Below are positions 21,248 through 32,792 of a stretch of DNA of 64,000 bases, one piece after another (position 1 is the first letter of the stretch; each line of letters begins with the position of its first letter). This DNA comes from Plantago major (Eukaryota > Streptophyta > Magnoliopsida > Lamiales > Plantaginaceae). The translations under genes and the position numbers were made by a program. The notes under the pieces are model-generated. The model ran no database searches and was not told where the DNA came from. It was given only the letters and a program-made list of their open reading frames with translations. The stretch lies in contig CM048844.1 of NCBI GenBank assembly GCA_026545765.1, forward strand, positions 57,136,932 through 57,200,931, given 5' to 3'.

Positions 21248-21353
21248 AAAATTCCATCAAAATACCAATCACTGAATCATCATAAACAAAATTCCATCAA
21301 AATACCAATCACTGAATCATCATAAACAAAATTCCATCAAAATACCAATCAAT
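21248..21353. repeat. 40-bp tandem repeat, about 2.7 copies
   Basis: Units start at 21248, 21288 and 21328 with AAAATTCCATCAAAATACCA; the third is partial. Confidence 0.95.
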
Positions 21354-21812
21354 GAAAAACCAAGAATCATAATCTATCGAACATTTAGGCCAAGTATCAT
21401 AGTCCAAGCACACCACAAACCCAAATACCAAAATCTCAAACGTCAACTAAAAACATTGCACGAAGCAATCATAAGGTGACATAACACGCTAGTTATAGTG
21501 ATTCAAAGAATTTGCATACCAGTCATAATTGATTTAATATCAATCAGTTACTTTGTACTTAAATTTGAATAGATCATTTTGGTCAAATCATATATAAACT
21601 TCACGTCATATATAAACTCTACAATATATGTATAACTAATGTGTAATAAAGTATTATCGAATATAGACCCTTATTTAGTAATACTATTCACTCACTAACG
21701 ATTCTAGAGCGAGTAGTATAGTAAAAGGGAAGATTTTCCTAATTTATAGGAAAATTCGGTTTTTACAATAAAGAACCGGTCAGAAACACTACAAACCGAT
21801 TAATAGCTTTAA

Positions 21813-21820
21813 TATAAATA
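21813..21820 (+). promoter_or_regulatory. TATA box and CT-rich plant leader
   Basis: TATAAATA is followed by a long CT-rich leader that includes AAAACCCTAGAGAGAG (about 21885-21900), a common plant 5'-UTR type, up to the ATG at 21979. Confidence 0.5.
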
Positions 21821-21978
21821 CCCAAATAAAAACACACTCTCTCACAAAATTCACAAAACTCAACAATCTTTCTCTCTCTACAAAAACCCTAGAGAGAGAA
21901 ATATTCAAACCCATTTATCTCTCTCCCTTCTTCCCTCCCCCCTCTCCTCCTCCCTCACTTGAACCGCCTTCTCCTCTC

Positions 21979-22039
21979 ATGGAACCACCGTCGGATCCAT
22001 ATCCTCCGCTGGAAATTATGGTGCTCAATGTACCGATCA

Positions 22040-22072
<33 letters not shown>

Positions 22073-23673
22073 GTTTCGCCGGATTTATGTCGGATTTTGC
22101 CGGATTTCCACCGAATTTTCAGATCCAATTGCTAAAATGTTCAAATCAACAAATTCATCTTGTTTTTTCGTTAAATTCTCAATTGAAAATGAAATTTGAC
22201 CTTTTATTGTTGTTTTTCGCTAATTTTACGATCTCATGTTTCCAGATCTGGTTTCAGATCTGAAATCTGTACAGTGAAAATTGAATTTCGCAATCTGGTG
22301 CTTTGTTATGGTTTTAAGAGCCGGTGTTATAGTTTTATGTATAGTTGTTATGGTTTTAGCTTGTGTTTAATGTCTCGGTCTATTATTGTTTTAGCGCATA
22401 TGTTATAGTTTCAAGACCTATTATTGTTGTTTTAAGCAATGCTAGTGTTTTTAGCCTCTGGTGAAATATTTCTGGTCTGAATTTTTACAAATGTTTTATC
22501 ATAGTTTTAAGGCTCTGTTCTCTTCAACTGAAAACTCATTCAGTTCAGCTTAGTTATATTTTATACTACAGTTCAGTTCAGTTCAGAAAATTGCAGTTGA
22601 AAATAACAGAGCCTAAAAGACATTTTTATAGTTTTAAGATGTACTATTATGATTTTAAGTACAAATATTACCGTTTTAGCTTGTGTTACATGTTCGTTCT
22701 TTGTTATAGTTTTAAGATGCACTGTAATGATTTTAAACATTAATGTTATTATATTTAGTTTATTGAATATTTCTGTTTGTTATTGTTTTTAGCGCATACG
22801 TTATAATTTTAAAACCTAATGTTGTAGTTTTAAGCATCAAAGTTAGTGTTTTAGCTTTTTTGAAATATTTATGATTTGATTTTTTGTAAATATTTTGTTA
22901 TAGATTTAAGAGGCACTGTTATGATTTTATGTATCAATGTTACTGTCTTTAGCTTGTGTTGCATGTTCCTACTTTGTTATAGTTTTAAGATGCACTGTTA
23001 TGGTTTTAAGGATCAATGTATCAATATTACCGTTTTAGCTTGTGTTGCATGTCCGTGCTTTGTTATAGCTTTAAGATGCACTGTAATGATTTTAAACATT
23101 AATGTTATTATATTTAGTTTATTGAATATTTCTGTTTGTTATTGTTTTTAGCGCATACGTTATAATTTTAAAACCTAATGTTGTAGTTTTAAGCATCAAC
23201 GTTAGTGTTTTAGCTTTTGTGAAATATTTATGATTTGATTTTTTGCAAATGTTTTGTTATAGATTTAAGAGGCACTGTTATTATTTTATGTATCAATGTT
23301 ACTGTCTTTAGCTTGTGTTGCATGTTCCTACTTTGTTATAGTTTTAAGATGCAATGTTATGGTTTTAAGGATCAATGTAACTATTTTTAGCTTCTGTTGC
23401 ATGTTCATTCTTTGATTTTAAGCACCCATGTGATAGTTTTGATGAGAGTTGTTATGATTTTAATCCAGTTTGTGAATGTTTTAAGCAGGTGCAGATGATG
23501 ATACGGAGTTTGATGATGGGTCTCTCAAAGGTGTCGCTGCAGTATTGAAGCAACAAGCACAAGCAACAAAAGGCAGGAGTCCGAAGTTCACCAACAAGTT
23601 TAATCGAAAAAAAACCTATTTTGACAACTCAGTTGCATTTGCATCAAAAACACCGAATGAACATATATTGTAA
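21979..23673 (+). CDS. Possible small two-exon gene, unrecognised
   Basis: Exon 1 starts at ATG 21979 (MEPPSDPYPPLEIM) downstream of a TATA box and CT-rich leader. The last exon begins after GTTTTAAGCAG at 23489 and stays open for 60 codons (ADDDTEFDDGSLKGV, then a Lys/Gln-rich stretch, ending NEHIL) to TAA 23671-23673. The roughly 1.4-kb stretch between has intron character: T-rich, many stops, with a (CT)n run at 22042-22071. I could not settle on a donor with the right phase, so the joined protein is uncertain. The acidic-then-basic hydrophilic product matches nothing I know. Confidence 0.35.
22300..23480 (+). repeat. Intron-like block built from TTATAGTTTTAAG words, partly duplicated
   Basis: Words like GTTATAGTTTTAAG recur throughout. 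In addition a unit of about 359 bp is tandemly duplicated (22711-23069 and 23070 to about 23400). From about 23815 to 24050 the same word appears on the other strand (CTTAAAACTATAAC). Confidence 0.7.
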
Positions 23674-24192
23674 TTTTTTCTATGAGAATAGATGTTTTCA
23701 ATTATTTGGATGACTGAATGTTCAAGTGCTTATTTTAAGCTTGTTTATTGTTGTTTTAATGGCTTTTCTGGAACTTTTAGACTGAGTTAATGGTGGTTTA
23801 ATGATACTAGATTGTCACTTAAAACTATAACAAGCCATTATAAAAATATCATGTAGGTTCTTAAAACCATGATACCATCTGTTAAAAATTTAACAAAAAT
23901 GTTAAAAGCATAATTGAAACATGCAATGCCGACGCATTAAAACTATCATATCATCTCTTAGAACATTAACAAAATACTTTAAAACTGTAACTGAAACTTT
24001 CAATGTTAACAAATTAAAACTATAACATAATCTATTAAAAGGATAATGAAAAATGCTTGTCTCGACGGTTTTTTAAAAAATCCGGCCGGTTAGACCGTTA
24101 AAACCCAAAAACTGCAAAAAACCAAAAAAAAAAACCTTGACTTTCCTATCTTTTAGGAAAAGCTTACCTTTTCCAAAACTTTGGCTTCTAGA

Positions 24193-24781
24193 GCACTTTA
24201 TACACTAGGTTTCCATGTAATTTTAGATGAAAATTAAAATAATTATAAAACATAAAATGAGGTTAAAATATTTAAGTTGTGTGTAAATGTAAAAAATTTT
24301 ATTATTAATTGGGTGTAAAACAACTTTCTTTTTAATAATGTATATGGCTAAAAATGATGAGTATATGAGTGATTTGAACAGTGGAGTGCCTTTATTTTAT
24401 AACAAGATGTCAAGCACAAGATGTTTATTTTATAAGGACCCATCTGGGACTCGGGTATGGACTCAGATACATACCCGCCCCGGACCGCCTTGGACCCAAA
24501 TACATTTTTTTTTGGGACGGTAATATAGAAATTCTAATCAGCTTTCTTGATTTTTTACTAAAACAACATATCTACACTCTAACGCTAGGAAAGCGTATTA
24601 CAACAATTTGTCACCTTAAAGAAGAATATTAGACAAGCTCACAAGCACAGAGGACTAATCTTATTTTCATGGAATCTCATTACCCCTTGGTCAGAACGAT
24701 TCAAACAGTCAATTCGATGGTTGAGATCTCATGCCATCAGATAAGCTGTATGTGCATGCGAATTTTATAGACACGAGCAAT
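24193..24781. other. Decayed repeat remnants
   Basis: 24200-24400 contains words of the 20976/32063 MITE interior (AATTGGGTGT, TTTTTAATAATGTAT) without terminal repeats. 24450-24500 has ACCCGCCCCGGACC-type sequence. No gene is supported. Confidence 0.35.
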
Positions 24782-25971
24782 CTATGTGGCTGACAACTTG
24801 AAACCTTTCTCCACTAAAGACGTGTACATTGAGGAAACAGGCATTGGTAGCTTCTTTACGAGCACCAAAAAAGAATTTCTTGCACGGCTAATAATAACAG
24901 TCGCCACTCCATCAATCTCCACTTCATATTGGTCATACACAAAACACATGGTGAATGAAAGGACTATAGCTGCAAATGTTTAGCAAAATAAACGATTAGC
25001 AAAGTACATCACACAACTTAGGTGTACAAAATAGTTTTAAAAACCCCATACCTATGCCAATGGTCAAGCTCAAGGACTTGAGAACAATCAACTTACAGAA
25101 ACCTAGGAAAGCTAAGACCTGTACAGGTCACAAAGAAACTCATCATATAAAAAGCTGATTCACTTAACTAACTTGTGTTTGTTTTGTTCACATCAGATTA
25201 GACTTGTATGCTAGAGCATGTTAAATCATACAAGAAGTTCCTTAAGTTGAATTTTATGCACTATTCCCTCCACTATTCAGATCTCTCATTTTGTGCATTC
25301 CAATATTTCGTTAAGAGTTCATTCTTTTTACACCCTAAAGAATCCTATAACTTTCTGTCCATTGGAAGAGAATCAACTAATCGTCCATAAGGCTATATTC
25401 TTTTCCATCCTTAGACATATGACTTGAACCAAGTCCTGCGACCCCAAAATCCAGTGCAACAACAATTGGACTGGCACCTCCCTTAATTTTAGAAATCTAC
25501 TGCTCAAAATATGCACAGGAAAGAGTGAAGATTTATTGATTGTAATTTATAACCACACAATCACACAACTTCAAACAACATTTGGAGATTCGAAAAGTAT
25601 GCACCTTTAACAAGGTAAACCAGTCTTCTCCTTCAGACAATGTCTTTGCTACATGGCTCACTTCATTCCACATATATGTCATAGTCAAAAGGGAGTTTCT
25701 AATATCACCCACTGAGATCTCAAAAGATGATGATGGTAATTTGTCAATTGCCAGCCCACATCTGCAAATAGTAGGTGATCAACCACCAGAAGAACTATTT
25801 GGACTTTTAAGGGAATTAAATGAAAAGATCATATATACCTTTTCATAACATCTAAGTTCTAAACTATGTACTCAGGAATCTGTCTGAAATAGATAACACA
25901 AAGCAAATAATGCTGAACATAAACTGGTTACCTGAATAATCTACATAATCTACAGCAAATTATCGAATAAC

Positions 25972-26025
<54 letters not shown>

Positions 26026-27226
26026 GATAATAATAATGATAATAATTTTTTTAAAAAGAGAAAAACAATACCAACAAATAACAACACAAAATTTGGAACC
26101 GTGACCAAAGAGGCTACGATGTAGTGTAACGAGTTGAGAATAGTATATCCCATCTGAGCATTAACTTGTGAAAATTTTAGTTTACTTACATACTCGATGG
26201 AAGAAAGCAATGTCCACAAAGCATTGTGACGAACAGCAAAAGCAGCTTTGCAATAGACGAGATGAAAGTTATCTGAGCAATGAAAAACGAGTGATACAAC
26301 GAAACAAGCAATAGGAAACAAAAAAATGTCTTCTTTTCATCTCTCCACAGCAATATATCTGCAACTGCAAGCAAAAAAAGTGTCATCAGATTAAAAACAA
26401 CCTGCCAGGTCCTAAGGTATCAAGCCCACATCACAAATGGGGGGAGGCATTGTTAAGATATAGTGTATATAATATGCCTTTGCAACAGATAAGTTATGAA
26501 TGCATTTTCCTTGACATAGAATGTACTTTGTCGTAATGAAAAAAAATCTAGGCCCCAATTATCCATTAAGAAAATTTAGAAAATGGATGAGAATCCAATT
26601 ACTCCAAAGGAAATCGGAATGACACCACACCAGTCAAACTAGCTGCAGGTCACAACCAAATGAAAGCACCTTTTAATGTCTTAGTGTTGGACGGGATGCA
26701 CAATTGAACATAGAACAGAGTGTGACAATAGATTAGCTCGACTACCATAGTCATTAGTCAACCACACCACAAAAATATCCACATACAAACAGCTAATTGA
26801 TCCAGAAAATATTAAATTCTATGACATCATATGAGCGTTCACACATTTATCAACAAATTAAAATCTGCAAAACATAAAAGATTTCTTAAGAGAAGGTAAC
26901 AGATTGATTTCTTAAGAGAAGGTATCTAGATAGCTAAAGTATTATTAGCAGAATGGTTTTTTAGGTGCTGCAGATTAGTAAGAAAGATGTGGTAGAAGTT
27001 TAGCAGCATCCCTTAGTTGGTAGTAATGTATTTCCTGACAAAGGTCCTCATGTACCTGATGTTTTAGTAATATAGGAGCTAGACTCCACTTTTATCTTAA
27101 AAAATAAAGGCAACAGATTGATTAAAAAATTAACCAACCCTTTCCATTTCCCAGCAGCTTCTCCACCTTCGATGGTTCGTCAAAGTCACTGTACCCCATG
27201 GAAGGGGAGCTTGCATTAGCCTTCAT
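24782..27226 (-). CDS. Reticulon-domain protein, 224 aa, five coding exons
   Basis: An ER membrane protein whose reticulon domain is expected to insert as hairpins and curve ER tubules. Coding exons: 27139-27226, 26190-26364, 25605-25761, 25052-25118 and 24782-24969. All borders are GT..AG, all phases match, and the total is 675 bp including TAG 24782-24784. ATG 27224-27226 gives MKANASSPSMGYSDFDEPSK; the exon's acceptor (poly-T then CCACAG) lies at 27239-27240, so a non-coding first exon is likely upstream. The domain starts with KVEKLLGNGKVADILLWRDEK (in two exons, W36-R37-D38). A first hydrophobic hairpin covers about residues 42-83, a middle loop carries FEISVGDIRNSLL and WNEVSHVAKTL, and a second hydrophobic stretch about 141-175 ends in FVYDQYEVEID. 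The layout resembles the reticulon tail of plant 3-beta-HSD/reticulon proteins, but there is no dehydrogenase domain. Confidence 0.8.
25974..26045. repeat. (TAA)n microsatellite in intron
   Basis: About 17 uninterrupted TAA units followed by an imperfect continuation, within the 25762-26189 intron of the reticulon gene. Confidence 0.95.
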
Positions 27227-28889
27227 ATCCTCAGCTTGCTGTGGAAAAAAAAAAAAAAAAATTCCACATGAAGATATATCTAGTTATCTACTGTGCCCGA
27301 GAAGTTGGCATATGAGTATAGTGTTGAAGAATTTCTCGATCTACAATTGTTTCATTTTAAATCAAACCATTTGGTCAAGACATGTAAAGATTCAACCATC
27401 ACAATCCAGTCCTACAAACCAAAAAAAAAAAAAACACTTAACCGCACAATGGCCTAGGCTGAACTACAAAGTACAAACTTTGTGAGAGACCGTATCTCCA
27501 AGAGATGGGATTAACATCACATACCTACAAACATCACATGTTTAGCTTAAAACATCACATGTTTAATATATTTGCATTACCCCTACATTACCTAGGCCTG
27601 TAAATTTCATAGTCTTAGATTGACCCACATCTAACATATGTGGACTTAGATCAATTCCAAACCAAATCTATAATTGATCTATACTTTGTTGACCGGATCT
27701 GGATCCAATCAAGATTAAACTTGACCGACCCATTTTTTCCTGAAAAACTTTGTGGGCTTAAAATCTAGACTGGATCTGAATCCAGATTAAGCCGGACCCA
27801 ATCCGGATCTACTTTTTTTTCTAATTTGGAAAACAATATATGCAGATTAATAACAAGAACAATGCCAATTCTTAACACAAAGGCATTGTAACCAAGGTTC
27901 TAATATGTTTGGACTCGTCTAGAGTAAATAAACAGCAAAATCTCTTACTACATTCCATAGATAAATCCTTGAAAATGGAGTATTCAACGGAAAATCTTGC
28001 CAATGTCTAAAGCAAAGGCCCATAAAAACAAGGAAAATAAGCATTTAGACTTTAGAGTTGTCTACACATACATTCTAACACTAAACAGGATCAATTTACA
28101 ATTACATTCTAATACTAAACAAGTAGTACACGAGTATACTAAAACATATAAAGTTGAGTTTCTTAATCCATAAAAGAGAAACAAACCACTCTTGAAAATC
28201 CAAAATTTCCGTTTTCCTATATTTTGTCCATTTCTTGTGAAAGGTCCTACTAATTTACAAATACCAGTTTGTTATCAGAATCTGCAATCTTACAAGCCAT
28301 GAATTACAATGGTTATCATTCCAAAATCCTCGATCACTTCAAATTTTACATACCTACTTGTGAAAATAAGTAATGTTAAAAATCCTATCTCGGATGGGCT
28401 TTGATAGGAAACTATAGCAATTAACAAAGTTCGCTATAAAAATAGAACTGTAATTACACAATGATGAAGAATGTGAGTGACACACGACACTTTCAGCTAG
28501 CTCAACTCAGATAAAAAGATGGCAATTAGGTGAACCAGATGTGAGCCATAGTTGTAAATAGGAACCCTTGAAAATACAATCAAAAAAGAAAGCAAAACTG
28601 AGCAGCGATAACTGAAACCTGAAGAAAAAGAAGAGTGGAGATAAACCTTTAGAAGATTGGAGAAGTCGATTGGAGTCTGCAAAACCGCTGGAGAAGATCA
28701 CAAGGCGATTGGAGAAGATCAGAAGCCGATTGGAAGATCGCCAAATTGGAAGATGAGAAAGAAGGAAGATCGTACCGACTTCAGATTTGAGATTGGTGAA
28801 TTGGATTTGGATTTGGGACCATTTGTAATTTTTTAAACAATGGGTGCCCATCTGATTTGGGGCCAATGTGCATGGGTGGTTCGATAATA
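27227..28889 (-). other. Leader, 5'-UTR intron and upstream region of the reticulon gene
   Basis: No coding exon is supported. A probable non-coding first exon lies near 28630-28800 (on the - strand rich in TTCTCCAATC words), with a donor AAAG-GTTTATCTCC near 28645. The intron then runs to the acceptor at 27239-27240. 27590-27820 has repeated GACCCA/GGATCTGGATCC words and is probably a decayed transposon. Confidence 0.4.
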
Positions 28890-29144
28890 CTCCCTCCCTC
28901 CGTCCCGGTTAGATTTTCCCGCGGGCCCTGACACAAATTTAATAAAAAAGTAAATAAAGTAGAAGAGATTGTGATAAAGTAGAAAAAAGAGTGAATAAAC
29001 GGTGAATAAAGCATGACAAATAGTGCATAAAGTAGAAAAGATATTGTATAAAGTAGGAGAGTGATTTTCTATTCAAGGGATGTGAAGATGAAGTTGGGAC
29101 GACCCAAAACGGAATGTGAAAAGATGAAATTGGGACGGAGGGAG
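28890..29144. mobile_element. Stowaway-type MITE (255 bp) upstream of the reticulon gene
   Basis: Ends CTCCCTCCCTCCGTCCC / GGGACGGAGGGAG, flanked by TA at 28888-28889 and 29145-29146. The interior differs from the 20976 MITE, so this is a second family. Confidence 0.9.
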
Positions 29145-29146
29145 TA

Positions 29147-32062
29147 TAATTGTAGCGATCCGACCACTAATCAATTGATACGCTCATGTGCTGCTTTCCA
29201 GGTGATACGCTCTATATAAATACATGTAATTTTTTGCGCACTTATCTTCTCTCGTGAGCACACTGATGAGATCATTATTTAGAGGCGACATCTATTTCTT
29301 TTACTGTATTATTGTTAGTCATTACTTTTATTTTATATTATTTCTTGTGCTATATTTATGTTTTTCGTGTTTAGTTGTGTGTTGCAAATTCTCGTGTTTT
29401 ATCGGAGGAAAAACGATGTTTTTAGATTTGCATGAATTCCACTGTAAAATTTGGAAGCTCTTACGGGAAAATTTTATGACTGAAGACTCCATTTGAAGTC
29501 ATTAGGTTGAATATGGAGCAAAACGGTGAATATGGAAGTGGATTCGGAGTTCATATGAAGATTTTAAAGTCACTTAAGCGAAACGCGCGGAACGTGAATC
29601 CAACGGAGCAGCTTTAGTATTTTGGCCGTAACTTCTTCATACGATGTCCGATTAACCTGATTTTAGCGCCCACATGTAGATAATTCAAATATCTAAAATT
29701 TCTTCAAAGAATAAGGAAAATTCGGTCAAAGAATATTCAAAAAAATTGGACGCGTCTGGCTCGATATATATATATAACCTGAAACTCGACTTATATCGTT
29801 TTTCAGCTGTCTTTTTTATTCATAACTTGCTCTAAACCTAATCTTGGGACTCAGCCATTGGCGTGTAATCGTGTGATTGATCCACAAATTCATATTCGGA
29901 CGTTAGAGACACTATCTTTCTTTCATATTCTTCTTGCAATTTATTTTTTGTGATTGTTTATGTTCGGATTATTGTTTGCTATCAATCTTATGAGTATTCA
30001 CATCGTGACAATGGATTTATAGGCTTTTACCATGTCATTAAGTAGCTAATTCATGTATGAATGCAGTAGTGAAGTAAGAGTTAATATATGGTACGGTTCG
30101 TTGTTATAGATTTGATTTACACGCGTTAAGCTAGTTCAAATATTCATATAGGATAATCGATAGGCTTGCTAGTTAAAAATCATGAAATCGTTTTGGTCAA
30201 GGATTATCCATCTGACAATCGGGTAATTTCGCTAGTCGAAACTTTCAAAGATGAAAGGTGAAACCCTTGATTTTGTCGTAGTACATTAATAACGTGTGAA
30301 TCAACATAAGCAGGTGGTGAGTACGTTCCCGTATGCATATTTATCCTGAGTTTAACTATTGTGTTCATATTTTCCATTAATCGTGCTAGAGTTACTCAGG
30401 TGTTTGCTTTCATATTAGTAGAATAAGTAAAACAAAACATTCTGATAAACTTTCTTTCACAAACATGTTTACCTGTATTCCTGAACTTTGCAATTGTTGA
30501 TTAGTTTCTCAAGAGAACGATTCAGTAGTTTAAGCTTGCTACACAACTGCTTTAGTTACTATTTTTAAGTGATTAATTTGAGCATATCACGCACCAACAT
30601 ACTTCTTAGTTGATCATACATCCTAAGATTGTTCTTGCTATGTAGTTCTTATGGATATATTCAATAAAAAGAAGTGCACCTTGTTTGTATGAGTAGCGTT
30701 CTCAATCCCTTTTAGCTATCTTAAACTTTTCTAAAACTTTGGGGAGTTACATTCACCCCTTCTTAAATTGTGCAACGTCCTCGTTGCCTCTTGCCTAGAC
30801 CAATCGTCCATCGCTTGTTGGTTTTGGATTGGTTCAGGTTGATACCATTCGTACCGACCTAACCACTAATCGATTGATACCCGACCCTTTAGGCAGGCGT
30901 GGTTACACATGTACTGCTCTCTGGGTGATATGATGGCCACTATACCAACACATATATATCCTTTCTCGTACACGAGCACTTTATCGTTACTCATGTGCAC
31001 ACTAGGAAACTTCCTAGTTGGTCATCCATGGTAAGATTGCTACAAAGCAATCATGTTTAACTCTGAAGTTCTTATGGATACCTAAAGAAAGAAAAAATGA
31101 ATCTTGTTGGTATAATATTGTGTTCGACTCTTTGAAAGGTCTTTTGAAATTTTGGGGCATTACAATAACAAAGAAAAGTAAGAATACAAATAACGAGCCA
31201 TAATATTAAATACAAACAAATGATAACAAATTAAAGCAACAACGCATTCATAAAAACTGAAGTACATCAAAACATAGCAACAATATACACATAGTAGAAA
31301 TTATGTACGTGAAAATAAAGCAACAATTGTTAGAAATAGCAAACACGGAAATCAAGTAATCAACGCGTCCTCCAAATATGTTCAATCAAGTACTTCTGAA
31401 TAGATTTATGTATGCATTTAGTTTGGCATCATCCACGGGTACCGCCTTCAAAATTATTTAACAGAGCTTTCACAGTTGTGTATATGTGCCGCTCGTCCTC
31501 AACTATATCATGTTATGCATCGAAATACACACATTTATACCATCAGCTGACAAATGTATCACATGTTGCATTGATGATGTTTACTTCAAAGTCAACTGGA
31601 GGCATATTTTTGTTTAGTATAGTCCGTCGAACATTGATGAACATCAAACAATGGTACAATCATTTTGTTCTCTGTATACTCCAAAAAAATGAATGTTGGA
31701 TCCAAATATCTTGTGATGCAACAAAGTTATATGCAAGCAATCCGTTTGAGTGAATTTGACAGACTTATTCACCAAATTTTTTTCTACTTTTAACATTGGA
31801 GATACCGAGGCACACAATGTGACATTCTAGGGCACGCATTTGGCATGCAACATTTGAGGGAAGTAAAATAATGTAAACATGAAGGGAAGGGGAGGGGGTG
31901 AAATGCACTATTTTTTTCATTCGCTAATATTTTCTCCACGAGTTTTTCTTTAGCAAAGTTTTTAATGAGGCAGCTGTTTACTCAAGCAAAAGTCTCATGT
32001 TTACATTCAGAGACTCTGTGAAACATTTCAGTTTCATGTCCATACCATGTGTATTCTTGTGG
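29147..32062. repeat. Decayed repeat region with internal direct repeats
   Basis: No gene is supported. 29157-29220 and 30858-30940 share CCGACC-CACTAATC-ATTGATAC and CTGCT-GGTGATA words. 30597-30760 and 31003-31170 share ACTTCTTAG/ACTTCCTAG-TTGATCAT, GTTCTTATGGATA and TTTGGGG-TTACA. The TTTGGGGxxTTACA and CTTCTTCATACGATGTCCG words are of a kind common in plant LTR retrotransposons, so remnants of one are likely. Confidence 0.45.
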
Positions 32063-32310
32063 TCCCTCCGTTCCGGATAACTTCATACATTAGGGTTGAC
32101 GTTTAGTTTTAGGTGAAAAATTAAAGTTACGATAATATAATTAAAAAGTGGGAAAGATAATTTTAGTGGTAAAATGTTTAAAATGTGTGTAAAGTTGAAA
32201 TTGCTTATTATTTATTGGGTGTGGTGCATCTAACGTTTTTAGTAGTGTATGAATTTTTGTGGGACGTCAAAAGCAGGCAAATGTATAAAAAAAATTCGGA
32301 ATGGGGGGAG
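32063..32310. mobile_element. Degenerate Stowaway-type MITE
   Basis: TCCCTCCGTTCCGG at the left and GAATGGGGGGAG at the right are mutated terminal repeats. The interior (AACTTCATACATTAGGGTT, TTATTTATTGGGTGTGG) matches the reverse complement of the MITE at 20976-21226. Confidence 0.8.
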
Positions 32311-32615
32311 TAGTGTTTGGTCTGCCCATAAAAGGATTTTATATCTGATGAAGAAAAATACAACTCAGCATCATATTTCAGTCTCTACAACAACAAGTTC
32401 CATATATTTCTATCTAAACTCCCAGGATGCTCAACTAGTTAAGTTTACCATAATAATAGGCTTTGTAATCTATCTATAACACAGACAAAGATTGAATCAT
32501 GTTGATGAACCTAGTCAGATCAGAAATCAATTATAAACGGACGAAAATGTGTTAAACAAGCTTGTCAGCTTGTTTGGTATCACACATTGCAAATAATAGA
32601 TGGATCTCTGCAAAT

Positions 32616-32621
32616 TTTATT
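32616..32621 (-). terminator. Possible polyadenylation signal of the glyoxalase II gene
   Basis: AATAAA on the - strand, about 172 bp after the stop codon. Confidence 0.35.
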
Positions 32622-32792
32622 CCAATACACATTTAAAGTCATTGTTCCTATACTGTGCAGCATATATAAAATTGTATTCCTGAGTGGCATCAACTGTGAC
32701 CGTCCGATAATGCATGCGGCTAGGTTATCAGAGTTCCCATGACCTGGATGGGGATGCATAGAAATATGCCAGGGTACCCCATTCCGATAAAC

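Larger units (their letters stand above)
21703..24192. mobile_element. Candidate non-autonomous TIR element carrying a gene-like unit
   Basis: The left end (from TCTAGAGC at 21703) and the right end (TCTAGA at 24187-24192, read inward on the - strand) match over about 60 bp with a common core AAAAGG-AAG-TTTTCCTAA-ATAGGAAA (left 21724-21753, right about 24143-24173). Inside lie a TATA box, a CT-rich leader, two possible exons and a long intron. No 8-9 bp target duplication is evident. A Mutator-like origin is possible but unproven. Confidence 0.4.

Noticed and set aside
25400-25500. Short open frame on the - strand reading like GGASPIVVALDFGVAGLGSS
   Set aside because: Lies inside the 25119-25604 intron of the reticulon gene and breaks its phase. 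The DNA contains a GGTTCAAGTC word like a SINE B box, so it may be a repeat fragment.
25950-26321. Open frame of 123 codons on the - strand with poly-Tyr
   Set aside because: Out-of-frame reading of a reticulon exon continuing into the intronic TAA microsatellite.
29254-29496. 80-codon open frame on the + strand, hydrophobic
   Set aside because: AT-rich repeat region, no family motif, no promoter or splice context.
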